Shown: positions 1-5,809, counted from the stretch's first letter. The stretch: DNA of 5,910 nt from JAFGMQ01 sp036733345 (GCA_036733345.1 DAINAR010000103.1:1-5910); one strand, 5' to 3'. Notes: generated by a model from the letters alone, not told the origin. Program-made: numbers and translations.

Positions 1-570
1 TGGTATCTCAGCATTGAAGATGCCATGTGGAACTGCGTCTCCTGCGAGATGTGGACCGCATACAAGATGAAGGCAAAGAACCTTATCAGCAAGGCTGTTC
101 CGGTTTTAAAGGTCGACGGCAAATGGATGAGAAACCCCACTGTCATTACAGACAAATGGATTGAAAACGGCGAGATCGTTTACGGGGAGTCAAAGACTGG
201 AGAAGAACTTAAAGAAGGCCGTGCTTTGCTGAAGGAATACCAGCCAAAGGCTGATTTTGAACTCCTTGACAAAGAAGTAGAAAAAATCTGCTGGACATAT
301 GCAAATCTCTTCCCTGCCTGTTTGATTAAATCAATAGACAGCGTAAGGCAGAAGAAAAAATTCTTCTGGGATACAACCAAGAATGAGCACAGGCATTGGC
401 TTGCCGCAAACATGGGCGGTGAGGCATTCCTTGGATTTGGCGCATTTAATACAAAGAAAATCACAGGTAAAGATACCATTGATTTCATAAAATTCCGACA
501 GGATATCGCCGAGTGCAAGACATGGGATATGGATGAATTTGCTGGTGTTTTGGGAAAACCACAGAAGTAA
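1..570 (+). CDS. bamA: 6-oxocyclohex-1-ene-1-carbonyl-CoA hydrolase, C-terminal part (5' end cut by window)
   Basis: This is the ring-opening hydrolase of anaerobic benzoyl-CoA degradation (BamA, also called Oah), a cytoplasmic member of the crotonase superfamily. It adds water to 6-oxocyclohex-1-ene-1-carbonyl-CoA and cleaves the ring to give 3-hydroxypimelyl-CoA. The reading frame is open from base 1 (W-Y-L-S-I-E-D-A before the first ATG at 25), so the gene begins outside the window. The 189 residues seen are about half of a family member, which is usually somewhat under 400. I recognise the conserved C-terminal block at fragment residues 121-168, with FFWD, KNEHRHWLAANM, EAFLGFGAFNTKK and GKDTIDFIKFRQ, which is characteristic of this family. 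The N-terminal crotonase core with its catalytic residues is not visible. A strong terminator follows 27 bases after the stop. This BamA is unrelated to the outer-membrane assembly protein of the same name. The identification rests on remembered family motifs, not on an alignment. Confidence 0.85.
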   Translation, partial: WYLSIEDAMWNCVSCEMWTAYKMKAKNLISKAVPVLKVDGKWMRNPTVITDKWIENGEIVYGESKTGEELKEGRALLKEYQPKADFELLDKEVEKICWTYANLFPACLIKSIDSVRQKKKFFWDTTKNEHRHWLAANMGGEAFLGFGAFNTKKITGKDTIDFIKFRQDIAECKTWDMDEFAGVLGKPQK

Positions 571-597
571 TTAAACAAGACATTTATTACTGACCAG

Positions 598-641
598 AAT
601 GGCAGGCAGGGCTATTTATGGCGGCCCGCCTGCCATTTTTT
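598..641 (+). terminator. Rho-independent terminator between bamA and the dienoyl-CoA hydratase gene
   Basis: TGGCAGGC (600-607), a bulged A608 and GGGC (609-612) pair with GCCC (624-627) and GCCTGCCA (628-635). This makes a 12-bp GC-rich stem around an 11-base loop, followed by six T (636-641). Two further A-T pairs (598-599 with the first two T) extend the stem. It ends bamA transcription, at least in part. The next gene's ribosome binding site starts only 6 bases further on, so that gene must rely on read-through or on processing of a longer transcript. Confidence 0.9.
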
Positions 642-646
642 ATTAT

Positions 647-652
647 GGAGGA
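647..652 (+). promoter_or_regulatory. Ribosome binding site that fixes the hydratase start
   Basis: GGAGGA lies 7 bases upstream of the ATG at 660. The alternative in-frame ATG at 618 falls in the loop of the terminator hairpin and lacks a comparable site. This supports 660 as the true start. Confidence 0.85.
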
Positions 653-659
653 TGCTATT

Positions 660-1427
660 ATGAGTTATGAGCACATTGAGACTGAATTCAAGGACGGGCT
701 GGGAACAATAACCCTTAACAGGCCGCCGGTAAATGTCCTGAATATTGCTATGATGAGAGAAATAAATGATGTTTTGACCTCATGGATCGGAAAAAAGGAC
801 CTGAAGATAGTACTCTTTAATGCCAAAGGAAAATGTTTTTCAGCAGGAGTGGATGTGGGGGAACATATGGGCGGTATGGCACCTGAAATGATTGAAGTTT
901 TTCATGGTATGTTTCGTCTGATGGATAAACTGGGAGTTCCAACGGTTGCTTCAGTATTCAGTTCCTGTTTGGGCGGCGGATGTGAGCTTGCAGTGTTCTG
1001 TGATTTTGTAATATCTTCAGAAGGCGGCAAATTCGGCCAGCCGGAAATCCAGGTTGGTGTATTTCCACCAATTGCAGCCCAGATCATGCCCCGGATAATA
1101 GGCAGAAAGGCCGCAATGGAATTAATACTGAGCGGGAAAATTATCTCAGCACAGGAAGCAAAAGAAATTGGTCTGGTTAACAAAGTCGTGGCTAATGATG
1201 ATTTGGAATCTGCGACTGCAGAATTTGTAAAACCCTACCTGAAACTTAGTGCAGAGGTAATAAGAAAAACCAAAAAGGCAATAATGGAAGGGTTAAGAGA
1301 TGAGCTTGAGCCTTCCCTTAAGATCATTGAAGATATTTATTTGAATGAGCTGATGAATACCGCAGATGCCCAGGAGGGACTACAGGCCTTTTTGGACAAA
1401 AGAAAACCGGAATGGAAGAATGAATAA
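660..1427 (+). CDS. bamR: Cyclohexa-1,5-diene-1-carbonyl-CoA hydratase (crotonase family)
   Basis: This cytoplasmic enoyl-CoA hydratase-like enzyme most likely adds water to cyclohexa-1,5-diene-1-carbonyl-CoA, the product of benzoyl-CoA reductase, to give 6-hydroxycyclohex-1-ene-1-carbonyl-CoA (BamR, or Dch in Thauera). The protein has 255 residues, the usual length for a crotonase. Visible motifs are the N-terminal TLNRPPVNVLN (18-28), the oxyanion-hole segment FSAGVDVGEH (60-69) and CLGGGCELAVFCD (103-115). E109 and E129 (in GQPEIQVGVFPP) correspond to the two catalytic glutamates of classical enoyl-CoA hydratase. PPVNVLNIAMM, MIEVFHG and GQPEIQVGVFPPIAA resemble dienoyl-CoA hydratases as I remember them. 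The position directly after bamA supports the assignment. The ATG at 660 is preferred to 618 because of GGAGGA 7 bases upstream. The specific substrate is inferred; a general enoyl-CoA hydratase is the alternative. Confidence 0.82.
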   Translation: MSYEHIETEFKDGLGTITLNRPPVNVLNIAMMREINDVLTSWIGKKDLKIVLFNAKGKCFSAGVDVGEHMGGMAPEMIEVFHGMFRLMDKLGVPTVASVFSSCLGGGCELAVFCDFVISSEGGKFGQPEIQVGVFPPIAAQIMPRIIGRKAAMELILSGKIISAQEAKEIGLVNKVVANDDLESATAEFVKPYLKLSAEVIRKTKKAIMEGLRDELEPSLKIIEDIYLNELMNTADAQEGLQAFLDKRKPEWKNE

Positions 1428-1438
1428 TTAGTTTTCTG

Positions 1439-1475
1439 GTCCCCGAAAGCAGACAGCCTTCGGGGACAGATTTTT
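1439..1475 (+). terminator. Rho-independent terminator after the hydratase gene
   Basis: GTCCCCGAA (1439-1447) pairs with TTCGGGGAC (1459-1467) in a perfect 9-bp stem around an 11-base loop. Three bases later comes TTTTT (1471-1475). It lies 11 bases past the hydratase stop and closes the benzoyl-CoA gene unit. The short T-run and 3-base spacer make it somewhat less ideal than the terminator at 598-641. Confidence 0.8.
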
Positions 1476-1531
1476 CAAAAATTCTCTTATTAATCTTCTG
1501 CAAAAAGATTGTGTGAAAAATATTTTTGAGC

Positions 1532-1560
1532 TTGACAAACATTTAATGCTTTACTATAGC
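1532..1560 (+). promoter_or_regulatory. Sigma-70-type promoter of the decarboxylase beta-subunit unit
   Basis: A perfect TTGACA -35 box (1532-1537) is followed after exactly 17 bases by TATAGC (1555-1560; four of six consensus bases, TATA intact). Transcription would start near 1567, giving a leader of about 70 bases before the ATG at 1638. The site lies just downstream of a terminator, in the only gap before the gene, which fits an independent transcription unit. AAAGGA (1625-1630), 7 bases before the ATG, is the ribosome binding site. Confidence 0.7.
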
Positions 1561-1637
1561 TGTCTTTGATTAAAGATAATATTTAATTTATTGCTAACTG
1601 TTCAGATTTATTAAGGCTTTTATGAAAGGACCCTGGT

Positions 1638-2783
1638 ATGACAATCAATGAAATATTGGATATGTTGAGAGGTATTCTCTACACAACAGGCGTATTTAAC
1701 TTCCAGTGGAATATCATAATCATGTGGTTGGTAGGAGCACTTTTTATCTATCTGGCAATAGCCAAGAAGTATGAACCGCTTCTCCTTCTTCCCATAGGCT
1801 TTGGTATTTTTGTTGTTAATTTCCCTCTTGTTCCACTCATGGGGTTTACAGATGAAGGACATGGCCAGCTGATCAGGATATTTTATAAGTACGGACTGGA
1901 ATGGGAAGTTATTCCCTGTGTGATTTTCCTGGGTTTAGGTGCTATGACCGATTTTGGGCCTCTTATTGCCAACCCAAAAATGTTGCTGATAGGTGCCGGT
2001 GCACAGCTTGGGGTGTTTGTCACATTTACGGGTACTGTACTGGCCGGTTTTACATTGAAGGAAGCAGCCTCAGTCAGTATTATCGGCGGTGCCGACGGAC
2101 CAACAACAATCTATTTAACACAGCATCTTGCCCCTCAGCTCCTAGGGCCAAATGCATTGGCCGCCTATTCCTATATGGCGATGGTTCCTCTTATTCAGCC
2201 TCCAATAATGCGGCTTTTTACAAACATGAAGGAAAGAAAGATTCGCATGCGCCAGCTGCGTCCTGTTTCAAGGCAGGAAAAGATAATATTTCCTCTGGTC
2301 AGCTGTGGAATTGTTGCCCTTCTTGTTCCTGCAGTCATTCCTCTTCTGGGTATGTTTATGCTGGGTAACCTTATGAAGGAAAGCGGTGTTGTAGGCAGAC
2401 TGAGCGAGACGGCTCAAGGATCCCTCATGAACATTGTTACAATCTTCCTTGGTGTGGCCGTTGGAGCTACCATGCATGCAGACAAGTTCCTAAGCTGGAA
2501 ACCGCTATTTATCTTCGGTCTGGGCATTATTGACTTCATAGTATGTACAATGGGTGGCGTTTTGACCGCAAAGGTGATGAATTTGTTTCTTAAAGAAAAG
2601 ATCAACCCTCTTATCGGTTCGGCCGGGGTTTCTGCAGTGCCAATGGCAGCAAGGGTTTCTCAGATGCAGGGCATGAAATACGACAAGAGCAATCATCTCC
2701 TGATGCATGCAATTGCTCCCAACCTTGCAGGACTTATCGGTTCAGCTGCAGCGGCGGGAATGTTTATTGCAATGTTTAATTAA
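1638..2783 (+). CDS. gcdB: Na+-translocating carboxybiotin decarboxylase beta subunit (GcdB/OadB/MmdB family)
   Basis: This integral membrane subunit releases CO2 from carboxybiotin and couples this to export of Na+. The 381 residues are mostly hydrophobic helices and fit the family, whose members run from about 375 to 435. Five residues known to matter in Klebsiella OadB are all conserved at a constant offset of 50. D203 corresponds to D153 in IIGGADGPTTIY and Y229 to Y179. N373, G377 and S382 correspond to N323, G327 and S332 in NPLIGSAGVSAVP, and R389 to R339 in AARVSQ. Both ion-pathway signatures are therefore intact. The sequence alone does not separate glutaconyl-CoA, oxaloacetate and methylmalonyl-CoA systems. 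The neighbouring benzoyl-CoA genes favour glutaconyl-CoA decarboxylase, since that pathway yields glutaryl-CoA. The gene has its own promoter and is followed after 73 bases, without a visible terminator, by a small membrane-protein gene. No alpha subunit is in the window. Confidence 0.93.
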   Translation: MTINEILDMLRGILYTTGVFNFQWNIIIMWLVGALFIYLAIAKKYEPLLLLPIGFGIFVVNFPLVPLMGFTDEGHGQLIRIFYKYGLEWEVIPCVIFLGLGAMTDFGPLIANPKMLLIGAGAQLGVFVTFTGTVLAGFTLKEAASVSIIGGADGPTTIYLTQHLAPQLLGPNALAAYSYMAMVPLIQPPIMRLFTNMKERKIRMRQLRPVSRQEKIIFPLVSCGIVALLVPAVIPLLGMFMLGNLMKESGVVGRLSETAQGSLMNIVTIFLGVAVGATMHADKFLSWKPLFIFGLGIIDFIVCTMGGVLTAKVMNLFLKEKINPLIGSAGVSAVPMAARVSQMQGMKYDKSNHLLMHAIAPNLAGLIGSAAAAGMFIAMFN

Positions 2784-2856
2784 GACTATTTTGTTTTAAA
2801 AACACTGGAGAAATTGTACAGAAATTGAAATTTTATCAGAAGAAAAGGATTAAAAA

Positions 2857-3327
2857 ATGAAAAAATACATGCTTCTTTCTCTGGTTTTGTTTTTTGTTTT
2901 TACCTCTTTTGCAAGTGCTGAGGATTTTCTGGGAGCCCCTGTTATCCCTAATGCAGAAACCATAGTTAAAACAAAAGCAAGGTTTGAATTTAAAAGCAAA
3001 CTGTCTCATGACCAAGTGCTGGCATTTTATAAAGAGGCTTTGAAGGACTATGAAGATATTGCTTTTCGTGATTGGAAGGAAGACACATATATTGAAGACG
3101 ATGGCGCTATGTCCTGGCATTCAATTACAATTTCCAAAATTTATAAGGATGGCAGCACATCAGTTACAATAGTTAAGGATAACTGGACATGGATTATAGG
3201 GACGCTTATTCTCCGGTTTATAGCCGTTTTCGTCGTGCTTATTATTTTATTTATAGCTATGTCTATTTCTGGAAAGATTATATCCAATATCTTTAAGAAG
3301 GCTGAGGCAAAAAAGGCTGCAGCATAA
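2857..3327 (+). CDS. Small exported single-helix membrane protein, possible gamma/delta-like subunit of the Na+ decarboxylase
   Basis: I do not recognise this 156-residue protein as a named family. It starts with a signal peptide (KK, a hydrophobic stretch at about 5-18, likely cleavage after ASA at 19-21). Residues 22-111 form a polar, presumably periplasmic domain with GAPVIPNAET near the start and HDQVLAFYKEAL at 51-62, a pattern I associate loosely with small exported proteins. One membrane helix follows at about 113-136 and then a short basic, alanine-rich tail (147-156). The helix and tail (RFIAVFVVLIILFIAMSISG, then KIISNIFKK) resemble the single helix of OadG-type gamma or delta subunits, with the same expected C-terminus-inside orientation. 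AAGGA (2845-2849) lies 7 bases before the ATG. It follows the beta-subunit gene by 73 bases and ends at a strong terminator, so the two are probably co-transcribed. Its role as an accessory or assembly subunit is inferred from position and topology only. Confidence 0.8.
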   Translation: MKKYMLLSLVLFFVFTSFASAEDFLGAPVIPNAETIVKTKARFEFKSKLSHDQVLAFYKEALKDYEDIAFRDWKEDTYIEDDGAMSWHSITISKIYKDGSTSVTIVKDNWTWIIGTLILRFIAVFVVLIILFIAMSISGKIISNIFKKAEAKKAAA

Positions 3328-3350
3328 TTTTGTTAAATAGTTTAAATATG

Positions 3351-3387
3351 AAAAAAAGCCTCTTCCCTTTTTGGGAAGAGGCTTTTT
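3351..3387. terminator. Bidirectional terminator between convergent genes
   Basis: GCCTCTTCCC (3358-3367) and GGGAAGAGGC (3373-3382) form a perfect 10-bp stem around a TTTTT loop. It is flanked by seven A (3351-3357) on the left and five T (3383-3387) on the right. It reads as an intrinsic terminator on either strand. It serves the gcdB unit from the left and the biotin carrier gene from the right. Confidence 0.93.
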
Positions 3388-3439
3388 AATTAAAAAAACT
3401 GGTTGAAAAGCGAATTATATTGTAATTTGTTAAATGCTA

Positions 3440-3652
3440 TCACTCAAGAACTAGCAGGACAGCGTCAGCCTCTATAGTATCACCCTTTTTGCAATTTACC
3501 TCTTTGACTGTGCCGGATTCTGCGGCAGCTATAGGGAGTTCCATTTTCATAGCCTCAACGATGATGATTTCATCGCCTTCGTTTATTGCATCCCCCACGT
3601 TAACCTTCACATCAAGAATTTTCCCCCCCATTGGAGCAGTAATTGTACCCAC
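3440..3652 (-). CDS. Minimal biotin carboxyl carrier protein (biotinyl domain protein)
   Basis: This 70-residue protein is a single biotinyl domain. It starts with TITAPMGGKI, has the biotinylation motif EAMKM with target lysine K36, and ends with the second half-domain (SGTVKEV, then KKGDTIEADAVLLVLE). Two G-D turns (G20-D21 and G57-D58) mark the two-fold repeat of the fold. Biotin on K36 would carry carboxyl groups between the carboxyltransferase and the membrane beta subunit, or serve an acyl-CoA carboxylase. Carrier subunits of Na+ pumps often have a long Ala/Pro-rich linker before this domain; here it is absent. The start is GTG at 3652, chosen because AGGAGG lies 8 bases upstream and the domain begins immediately. 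The gene converges with the gcdB unit and shares its terminator. Partnership with GcdB is inferred from proximity. A carrier for another biotin enzyme is the main alternative. Confidence 0.92.
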   Translation of the reverse strand: MGTITAPMGGKILDVKVNVGDAINEGDEIIIVEAMKMELPIAAAESGTVKEVNCKKGDTIEADAVLLVLE

Positions 3653-3660
3653 AGTTGATA

Positions 3661-3666
3661 CCTCCT
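3661..3666 (-). promoter_or_regulatory. Ribosome binding site of the biotin carrier gene
   Basis: On the - strand AGGAGG (seen as CCTCCT on +) is a full anti-Shine-Dalgarno match 8 bases before GTG at 3652. It decides in favour of the GTG start. The nearby ATG at 3669 is out of frame with the biotinyl domain. Confidence 0.88.
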
Positions 3667-3808
3667 CATAATTGAATTATATTGTTAACCGGACCAATTA
3701 AGTACGGCCTTAAAAAAAAGGGTTATTAGCCCCCGAACTAATATGCGCGTCTCCATATGAATATGCCTAGGAAGACTGATTAAGATGGTGCAGTAAATTT
3801 CCTGTTGC

Positions 3809-3839
3809 TTTATATTATTTATTAAGGAGCACTTGTCAA
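3809..3839 (-). promoter_or_regulatory. Putative promoter of the biotin carrier gene
   Basis: Reading on the - strand, a perfect TTGACA (3839-3834) is followed by TAATAT (3817-3812) after 16 bases, or by TATAAA (3814-3809) after 19 bases. No other good candidate was seen closer to the gene. It implies a leader of about 150 bases before the GTG. The sequence is AT-rich, so chance matches to the -10 box are easy; the perfect -35 is the stronger evidence. Confidence 0.5.
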
Positions 3840-3981
3840 GAACAATATCTGCAAAAAAGGCCAAATTGCAGATAATATGTTTGGTGAATTTGGTGTTGAG
3901 CAGGAGATTTTAAATTATCTGACTAATGAGATTGTAAAAAATGTTATTAATAAAGCTGATAATTTGAGTTTATCCGCTTAA
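3826..3981 (+). pseudogene. Short open frame, possible gene remnant
   Basis: The frame is open for 51 codons from 3826 to the TAA at 3979-3981. Its only ATG (3877) leaves 34 residues: acidic at first (MFGEFGVEQEILNYL), then VKNVINKADN. The composition looks protein-like rather than random AT-rich translation. AAGG (3857-3860) is 16 bases before the ATG, too far for a normal start site. AAGGAG at 3824-3829 is well placed only for a TTG at 3833 in another frame, which stops after 26 codons. A frameshift between these two frames could explain a decayed gene. I recognise no family. It may equally be chance. Confidence 0.22.
3846..3874. repeat. 9-bp perfect inverted repeat, possible operator
   Basis: TATCTGCAA (3846-3854) and TTGCAGATA (3866-3874) are perfect inverse complements separated by 11 bases. 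The repeat lies 7 bases upstream of the -35 box of the putative leftward promoter and just before the small open frame at 3877. There is no T-run after it on + and no clear one on -, so a terminator is unlikely. Binding by a dimeric regulator is one possibility. It does not match the BirA operator pattern I know. Confidence 0.45.
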
Positions 3982-4032
3982 TGAATATAAAAATATTATA
4001 AGGTTAAAAATGATGCATTGTGGCTGGCAGGG

Positions 4033-4054
4033 GCTTTTTTTAAATAAAAAAAGC
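4033..4054. repeat. AT-rich inverted repeat
   Basis: GC plus seven T (4033-4041) and seven A plus GC (4046-4054) form a perfect 9-bp inverted repeat around AAAT. The T-run lies inside the stem and not after it, so it is not a standard terminator, though it could act as a weak one on either strand. Confidence 0.4.
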
Positions 4055-4209
4055 TGGAAAGCCTGAATCCATAGCAAACTAAGTTGCATGTATTCGTTTC
4101 TTCGTAGATCTTTGAAGAGTAAGAAGTACTCATTAACCGGATGAAATATAATTCATACCAGGATGATTGATAATAACATTAGAATAAAATATGGAATGAT
4201 ATAGATATC

Positions 4210-4238
4210 TTGACACAACATTTCAAATTATTTAGTAT
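4210..4238 (+). promoter_or_regulatory. Putative sigma-70-type promoter upstream of pilC
   Basis: A perfect TTGACA (4210-4215) is followed after 17 bases by TAGTAT (4233-4238; four of six consensus bases). Transcription would start near 4245, leaving a leader of about 185 bases before the ATG at 4429 with no obvious gene in it. I saw no sigma-54 element (TGGC-N8-TTGC type) nearby. Confidence 0.55.
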
Positions 4239-4249
4239 TATTAAATAAT
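4227..4249. repeat. 8-bp inverted repeat overlapping the pilC promoter -10 box
   Basis: ATTATTTA (4227-4234) and TAAATAAT (4242-4249) are perfect inverse complements separated by 7 bases. They bracket the -10 box and probable transcription start. This is a possible repressor site, but such repeats arise easily in AT-rich DNA. Confidence 0.3.
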
Positions 4250-4428
4250 AATAGATCAAAGTATAAAATGTGGTTTAAAGTTTATCATGAATTACATTAA
4301 GGGATAATAAGGTGAATTGCCAAATCACTTATAGAAATAAGATTAATTATAAAAAGAAAAAGTTATTGATTATTAAAGAAGATATGGACCGTGGATTGTC
4401 TTTCAGTGTTTGATTAGTGGGGTAAACG

Positions 4429-5640
4429 ATGCCGGACTACAAGTGGGTTGCAGAGACAAAAAAGGGCAAGATTCTCAGAGGCGAGATGGAAGCTGGAAAT
4501 GAGAAGATTGTTGAGATGAAATTAAAGAGGAGGGATTTAAGGGTCAGAAAGATAAAGCAAAAGCCGAAAGATCTTTTTGAGAATGTGCCCTTTATGCAAC
4601 CAAAGGTAACGGCCAAGGATTTGGTGATTTTTACCAGGCAATTTTCCACTATGATTGATGCAGGGCTGCCACTTGTTCAGGGGTTGACTATACTTTCTGA
4701 ACAAACAGAAAATAAGACATTCAAAAATACCCTTAGAGAAATTACGAAGGATGTTGAGGGTGGTTCTACCCTGGCTGATGCGATGAGAAAACACCCAAAG
4801 ATATTTGACCAGCTTTTTGTTAATCTTGTTGCTGCCGGTGAAGTTGGAGGTATCCTCGATACAATTTTACAGCGACTTACTGTATATATTGAAAAGGCCG
4901 AAAAGCTAAAATCCAGGATAAAAGGTGCGATGACATATCCGATTATTGTCGTTGCCATTGCTGTTTTAGTTATTACAGTAATTTTGGTTTTTGTTATACC
5001 TGTTTTTCAGGAGATGTTTGAAGGGTTCGGGTCGGCACTTCCGGCGCCGACACAGTTCGTGGTAAATCTTAGTAACTTTTTCAAGAATTATATCCATTAT
5101 ATGATAGGTGCCCTTATAGTGCTTATCTTTGCATTCAGAAAGTTCAGAAATACCACGAGAGGAAGGAGGGCAACAGATGCTATTGCATTGAAATTGCCAG
5201 TCTTTGGACCATTATTGAAAAAGGTTGCTATAGCAAGGTTTACAAGGACCTTGGGGACAATGATAAGCAGTGGAGTTCCTATTCTGGATGCCCTGGAAAT
5301 TGTTGCAAGGACGTCCGGCAATGTTATTATAGAAGAGGTAGTATTGGAGGTTCGGTCCAATATTGCCGAAGGACAGACAATAGCTGAGCCGCTTTCTGAA
5401 AGCGATATTTTTCCTGGCATGGTAACACAGATGATTGCAGTAGGAGAGGCAACAGGGGCTCTTGATGCAATGCTTAATAAAATTGCTGATTTTTATGATG
5501 ATGAAGTAGATGTTGCAGTTGAGGCTCTGACATCCATGTTGGAACCTTTGCTAATGGTTTTTCTTGGAGGCTCGATCGGCGGACTCGTCGTAGCCATGTA
5601 TCTGCCTATATTCAAGATGGCTGGAGCGATCGGCGGATAA
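4429..5640 (+). CDS. pilC: Type IV pilus inner-membrane platform protein PilC (GspF family)
   Basis: This 403-residue polytopic protein belongs to the T2SSF/GspF family and forms the inner-membrane platform on which assembly ATPases drive pilin (or pseudopilin) polymerisation. The family duplication is clear. FTRQFSTMIDAGLPLVQGL (68-86) is echoed by FTRTLGTMISSGVPILDAL (271-289), and LVAAGEVGGILD (133-144) by IAVGEATGALD (336-346). Membrane helices lie at about 168-192, 220-238 and 372-395. The N-terminal YKWVAETKKGKILRGEMEA segment and the full length match PilC of type IV pili. The ATG at 4429 follows a modest GGGGT (4419-4423). Neighbouring pilus genes (pilB, pilT, pilA) are not in the window; they may follow on the right. 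A type II secretion GspF is the alternative, since the two are hard to separate by sequence. Confidence 0.94.
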   Translation: MPDYKWVAETKKGKILRGEMEAGNEKIVEMKLKRRDLRVRKIKQKPKDLFENVPFMQPKVTAKDLVIFTRQFSTMIDAGLPLVQGLTILSEQTENKTFKNTLREITKDVEGGSTLADAMRKHPKIFDQLFVNLVAAGEVGGILDTILQRLTVYIEKAEKLKSRIKGAMTYPIIVVAIAVLVITVILVFVIPVFQEMFEGFGSALPAPTQFVVNLSNFFKNYIHYMIGALIVLIFAFRKFRNTTRGRRATDAIALKLPVFGPLLKKVAIARFTRTLGTMISSGVPILDALEIVARTSGNVIIEEVVLEVRSNIAEGQTIAEPLSESDIFPGMVTQMIAVGEATGALDAMLNKIADFYDDEVDVAVEALTSMLEPLLMVFLGGSIGGLVVAMYLPIFKMAGAIGG

Positions 5641-5682
5641 TCACTATTGTATTGCTTTAGTATTACTCCGGCGATTAAAAAC

Positions 5683-5809
5683 ATCAATCGTCATGCCGGA
5701 CTTGATAAGCCTGCCCCGGACTCCGATCCGGGGGCATCCATTCGAAATCATAGTGGATTCCGGCTGGAGTTTATCCCGAACTTGATTCGGGGCCGGAATG
5801 ACGGTTGAT
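5683..5809. repeat. Palindromic dispersed-repeat-like element (about 127 bp)
   Basis: The ends are near-perfect inverted repeats of 17 bp with two mismatches: ATCAATCGTCATGCCGG (5683-5699) and CCGGAATGACGGTTGAT (5793-5809). Inside are further hairpins: TGCCCCGGA (5712-5720) with TCCGGGGGCA (5727-5736, one bulged G), ATCCA (5736-5740) with TGGAT (5754-5758), and CCCGAA (5775-5780) with TTCGGG (5786-5791). Variants of CGTCATTCCGG with GATTCCGG are common as intergenic repeats in many proteobacterial genomes, which is why I call it a dispersed repeat. No coding potential is claimed. Copy number cannot be judged from one window. Confidence 0.75.

Larger units (their letters stand above)
3653..4428. 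other. AT-rich region of about 780 bases between divergent genes, no convincing full gene
   Basis: This stretch separates the leftward biotin carrier gene from the rightward pilC. Both strands carry frequent stops, and the longest frames noticed are about 50 codons without a ribosome binding site. It holds a probable promoter for each flanking gene (about 3809-3839 on -, 4210-4238 on +), a 9-bp inverted repeat (3846-3874), a short open frame that may be a remnant (3826-3981) and an AT-rich inverted repeat (4033-4054). The part from about 4055 to 4200 shows nothing I can name. It is visibly more AT-rich than the genes on either side. Confidence 0.7.

Noticed and set aside
571..599. Possible promoter (TTAAAC-17-CAGAAT) before the hydratase
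   Set aside because: The -35 match is poor and the transcript would begin inside the terminator hairpin.
618..659. Fourteen-codon N-terminal extension of the hydratase starting at the ATG at 618
   Set aside because: The ATG lies inside the loop of the terminator hairpin and lacks a comparable ribosome binding site, whereas GGAGGA sits 7 bases before the ATG at 660 and MSYEHIETEF is a normal crotonase start.
1901..2368. 155-codon + strand frame inside gcdB, rich in Ser, Cys and Tyr
   Set aside because: It overlaps the well-conserved beta-subunit gene in another frame, has biased shadow-like composition and no recognisable motif.
3712..3734. Possible attenuator in the leader of the biotin carrier gene (GGG/CCC hairpin followed by eight T on the - strand)
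   Set aside because: The stem has only three G-C pairs, too weak for a terminator, and no alternative pairing was found.
4000..4146. - strand frame of about 48 codons crossing the AT-rich inverted repeat
   Set aside because: No ribosome binding site, low-complexity content and no recognised family; most likely chance.
3653..4428. CRISPR array, tRNA or insertion-sequence ends in the long gap
   Set aside because: No regularly spaced direct repeats, no cloverleaf-like arms and no paired terminal repeats with a transposase frame were seen.
5097..5420. 107-codon - strand frame inside pilC
   Set aside because: It is antisense to conserved PilC helices and shows no independent motifs or start signals.
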